DNA from: Bacteroidota bacterium | Lineage (GTDB): Bacteria > Bacteroidota > Bacteroidia > NS11-12g > UBA9320 | NCBI GenBank assembly: GCA_002746305.1 | Contig: NVWV01000001.1 | Coordinates: forward strand, 1-64,000 | Reading direction: 5' to 3' | DNA: 64,000 nucleotides | In this document: in pieces, positions 62,872-64,000 of the stretch | How the letters are laid out: every line of letters begins with the position of its first letter | Numbering within the stretch: position 1 is the first letter of the stretch | Notes under the pieces: model-generated | What the model was told of the DNA's origin: nothing | Seen by the model: only the letters and a program-made list of their open reading frames with translations | Database searches by the model: none | Made by a program: the position numbers and the translations under genes

Positions 62872-64000
62872 ATGCGAGGTTACAATAATTCCTTCTCTTT
62901 TTTGATGTTGATACAATTATTAAGTATCACTTCTTTGGGGCAAAACCTAATAAATAATCCAGGTTTTGAGTTGAATTCTGGGAATATTGTTACTCGAGAG
63001 ATGAATTTTAATAAAGTTAATAACTGGGATGTATTCACGCCTTCTCCAGACTATATAGGGGCAAATAACTCCTTATATCCTTATTGGCCAAGACCCGCTT
63101 CTGGACAATTTTATGTCATGATTGCCTCAAATAATGAAGACTCGCCTAATACTCAAAAAGAATCAATTGGTCAAAAAATTAGTCTTTTAGAATCCGTTAA
63201 CTATAGAATTAGTTTTAAAGCAGTTAGCTGGTGGAATTTGTCAAATGTTCTCGAAATCTATGGATTAGAAGACGAACCCAGCCTTACCAATAGTATTGCA
63301 AATAATAATTATTTGGATCAGTATAGTCCTATATATGTGTCAGATACTTTTATAGGAGACACCGTATGGCATAACATGGAGGGTTGTTTCAAAACAAATA
63401 AAAAAGTAAATTATATCATTCTAGTTGTAGCGGATAAATCAATGTACATTTCGATTGATGATGTAAGTATTGAAAGAGAGGAACCGCTAATTAATACTCA
63501 AGGAATACTTCCTGTTGATACAATAATATGCGATAATCTATTGGGTGTAGAACTCAATCCAATTGGTCTTGACTCCATATTAAATTGGTCCGACGGCTCT
63601 AAAGAATCTACTCTTTTTGTAGATACATCTGGTCTATACTATGTAACAGGGCTTCAAAATAAATGTGTATATCGTGATTCAATTGCAATAGTTTTTTTAG
63701 AAAGTCCTAAAGTAGAATTACCGAAAGATACTTTTATATGTGACGATGAATATATTCTAGTAAATGCTGAAATAACTAACTCGGTTGCTAATTATCAAGT
63801 TTGGAATACAACAGAAACAGATTTAACAATAACTATAGATTCATCAGGACTGTATTGGGTAGAAGTAGGTAATGAATGTGGTATGTCTAAAGATTCAATT
63901 ATTATTAATCACTATTTTGCTCCTACTCTTGAGCTAGGGGAGCCAATACAAAATTGCGAAAACAAGGAAATTGAGATTGATGCCTATCGGGAGGGAATAA
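62872..64000 (+). CDS. Secreted multidomain protein, 3' end beyond window
   Basis: The frame runs from the ATG at 62872 without a stop to the window end (376 codons). The signal peptide opens MRGYNNSFSFLMLIQLLSIT and ends at about GQN. A jelly-roll-like domain follows (NLINNPGFELNSG, IGQKISLLESVNYRISFKAV, MYISIDDVSIER). Two Ig-like repeats come next, with DSILNWSDGSKES and ANYQVWNTTETD, each closing with SGLYYVTG or SGLYWVEVG. This architecture is usual for large T9SS type B cargo, whose sorting domain would be downstream and is not visible. Confidence 0.8.
   Translation, partial: MRGYNNSFSFLMLIQLLSITSLGQNLINNPGFELNSGNIVTREMNFNKVNNWDVFTPSPDYIGANNSLYPYWPRPASGQFYVMIASNNEDSPNTQKESIGQKISLLESVNYRISFKAVSWWNLSNVLEIYGLEDEPSLTNSIANNNYLDQYSPIYVSDTFIGDTVWHNMEGCFKTNKKVNYIILVVADKSMYISIDDVSIEREEPLINTQGILPVDTIICDNLLGVELNPIGLDSILNWSDGSKESTLFVDTSGLYYVTGLQNKCVYRDSIAIVFLESPKVELPKDTFICDDEYILVNAEITNSVANYQVWNTTETDLTITIDSSGLYWVEVGNECGMSKDSIIINHYFAPTLELGEPIQNCENKEIEIDAYREGI

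Overview
The window is AT-rich DNA that looks like a chromosome segment of a free-living Bacteroidota, probably Flavobacteriales. Six complete proteins and one truncated one look like type IX secretion system (T9SS) cargo or T9SS-linked peptidases. There is also a PorP/SprF-type outer-membrane protein. Many genes are preceded by the Bacteroidota -7 promoter element TAnnTTTG and lack Shine-Dalgarno sites, and TTG/GTG starts recur. No tRNA, rRNA, CRISPR array or intact transposon was seen.

Layout. 1-8.7 kb: three small related membrane proteins around a DEAD-box RNA helicase, a DUF2339/DUF3999 envelope pair with overlapping reading frames, and a TPR-like lipoprotein. 8.8-15.5 kb: a small beta-barrel protein and two roughly 1000-residue T9SS type A cargo proteins, one of them an M43-type metalloprotease. 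15.7-21.9 kb: housekeeping genes, namely a GNAT, fructose-1,6-bisphosphatase and aspartate kinase in divergent orientation, a MORN-repeat protein, and the run ferredoxin-iscX-kdsC-divIC/ftsB. 21.9-28.8 kb: a glycan cluster with GT2, GT4, GT14 and an IMPase-family phosphatase on the minus strand, a methyltransferase plus a glycosyltransferase on the plus strand, and a GT-C-like membrane protein. 28.8-33.8 kb: a very large gingipain-type C25 peptidase (PorU2-like). 33.9-44.4 kb: CoA-transferase subunits A and B, a methyltransferase-like protein, RluE, small membrane and secreted proteins, a flavoprotein, a second DEAD-box helicase, a GNAT, an NTF2-like protein, a zinc-ribbon protein and malate dehydrogenase.

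44.4-50.2 kb is the most accessory-looking part. It holds short unrecognised genes (zinc-binding, lipoprotein and secreted types, in both orientations) and one T9SS type B cargo gene. Five copies of a roughly 60-bp repeat with a small hairpin lie between them, and a terminator-plus-73-bp module occurs twice almost identically. The repeats sit between successive genes like boundaries of cassettes, but no integron attC core sites were recognised.

50.2-64 kb: an acyltransferase-3 membrane enzyme; a three-gene T9SS set (type B surface protein, PorP/SprF-like barrel, and a TPR-PD40 protein ending in a SPOR-like rather than an OmpA domain); a 2053-residue type A cargo protein; a decayed IS6-family remnant; and the start of another multidomain secreted protein that runs off the end.

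Limits: family assignments are from motif recognition by eye. Start codons were moved downstream of the longest reading frame where a signal peptide, a neighbour or the family norm argued for it.
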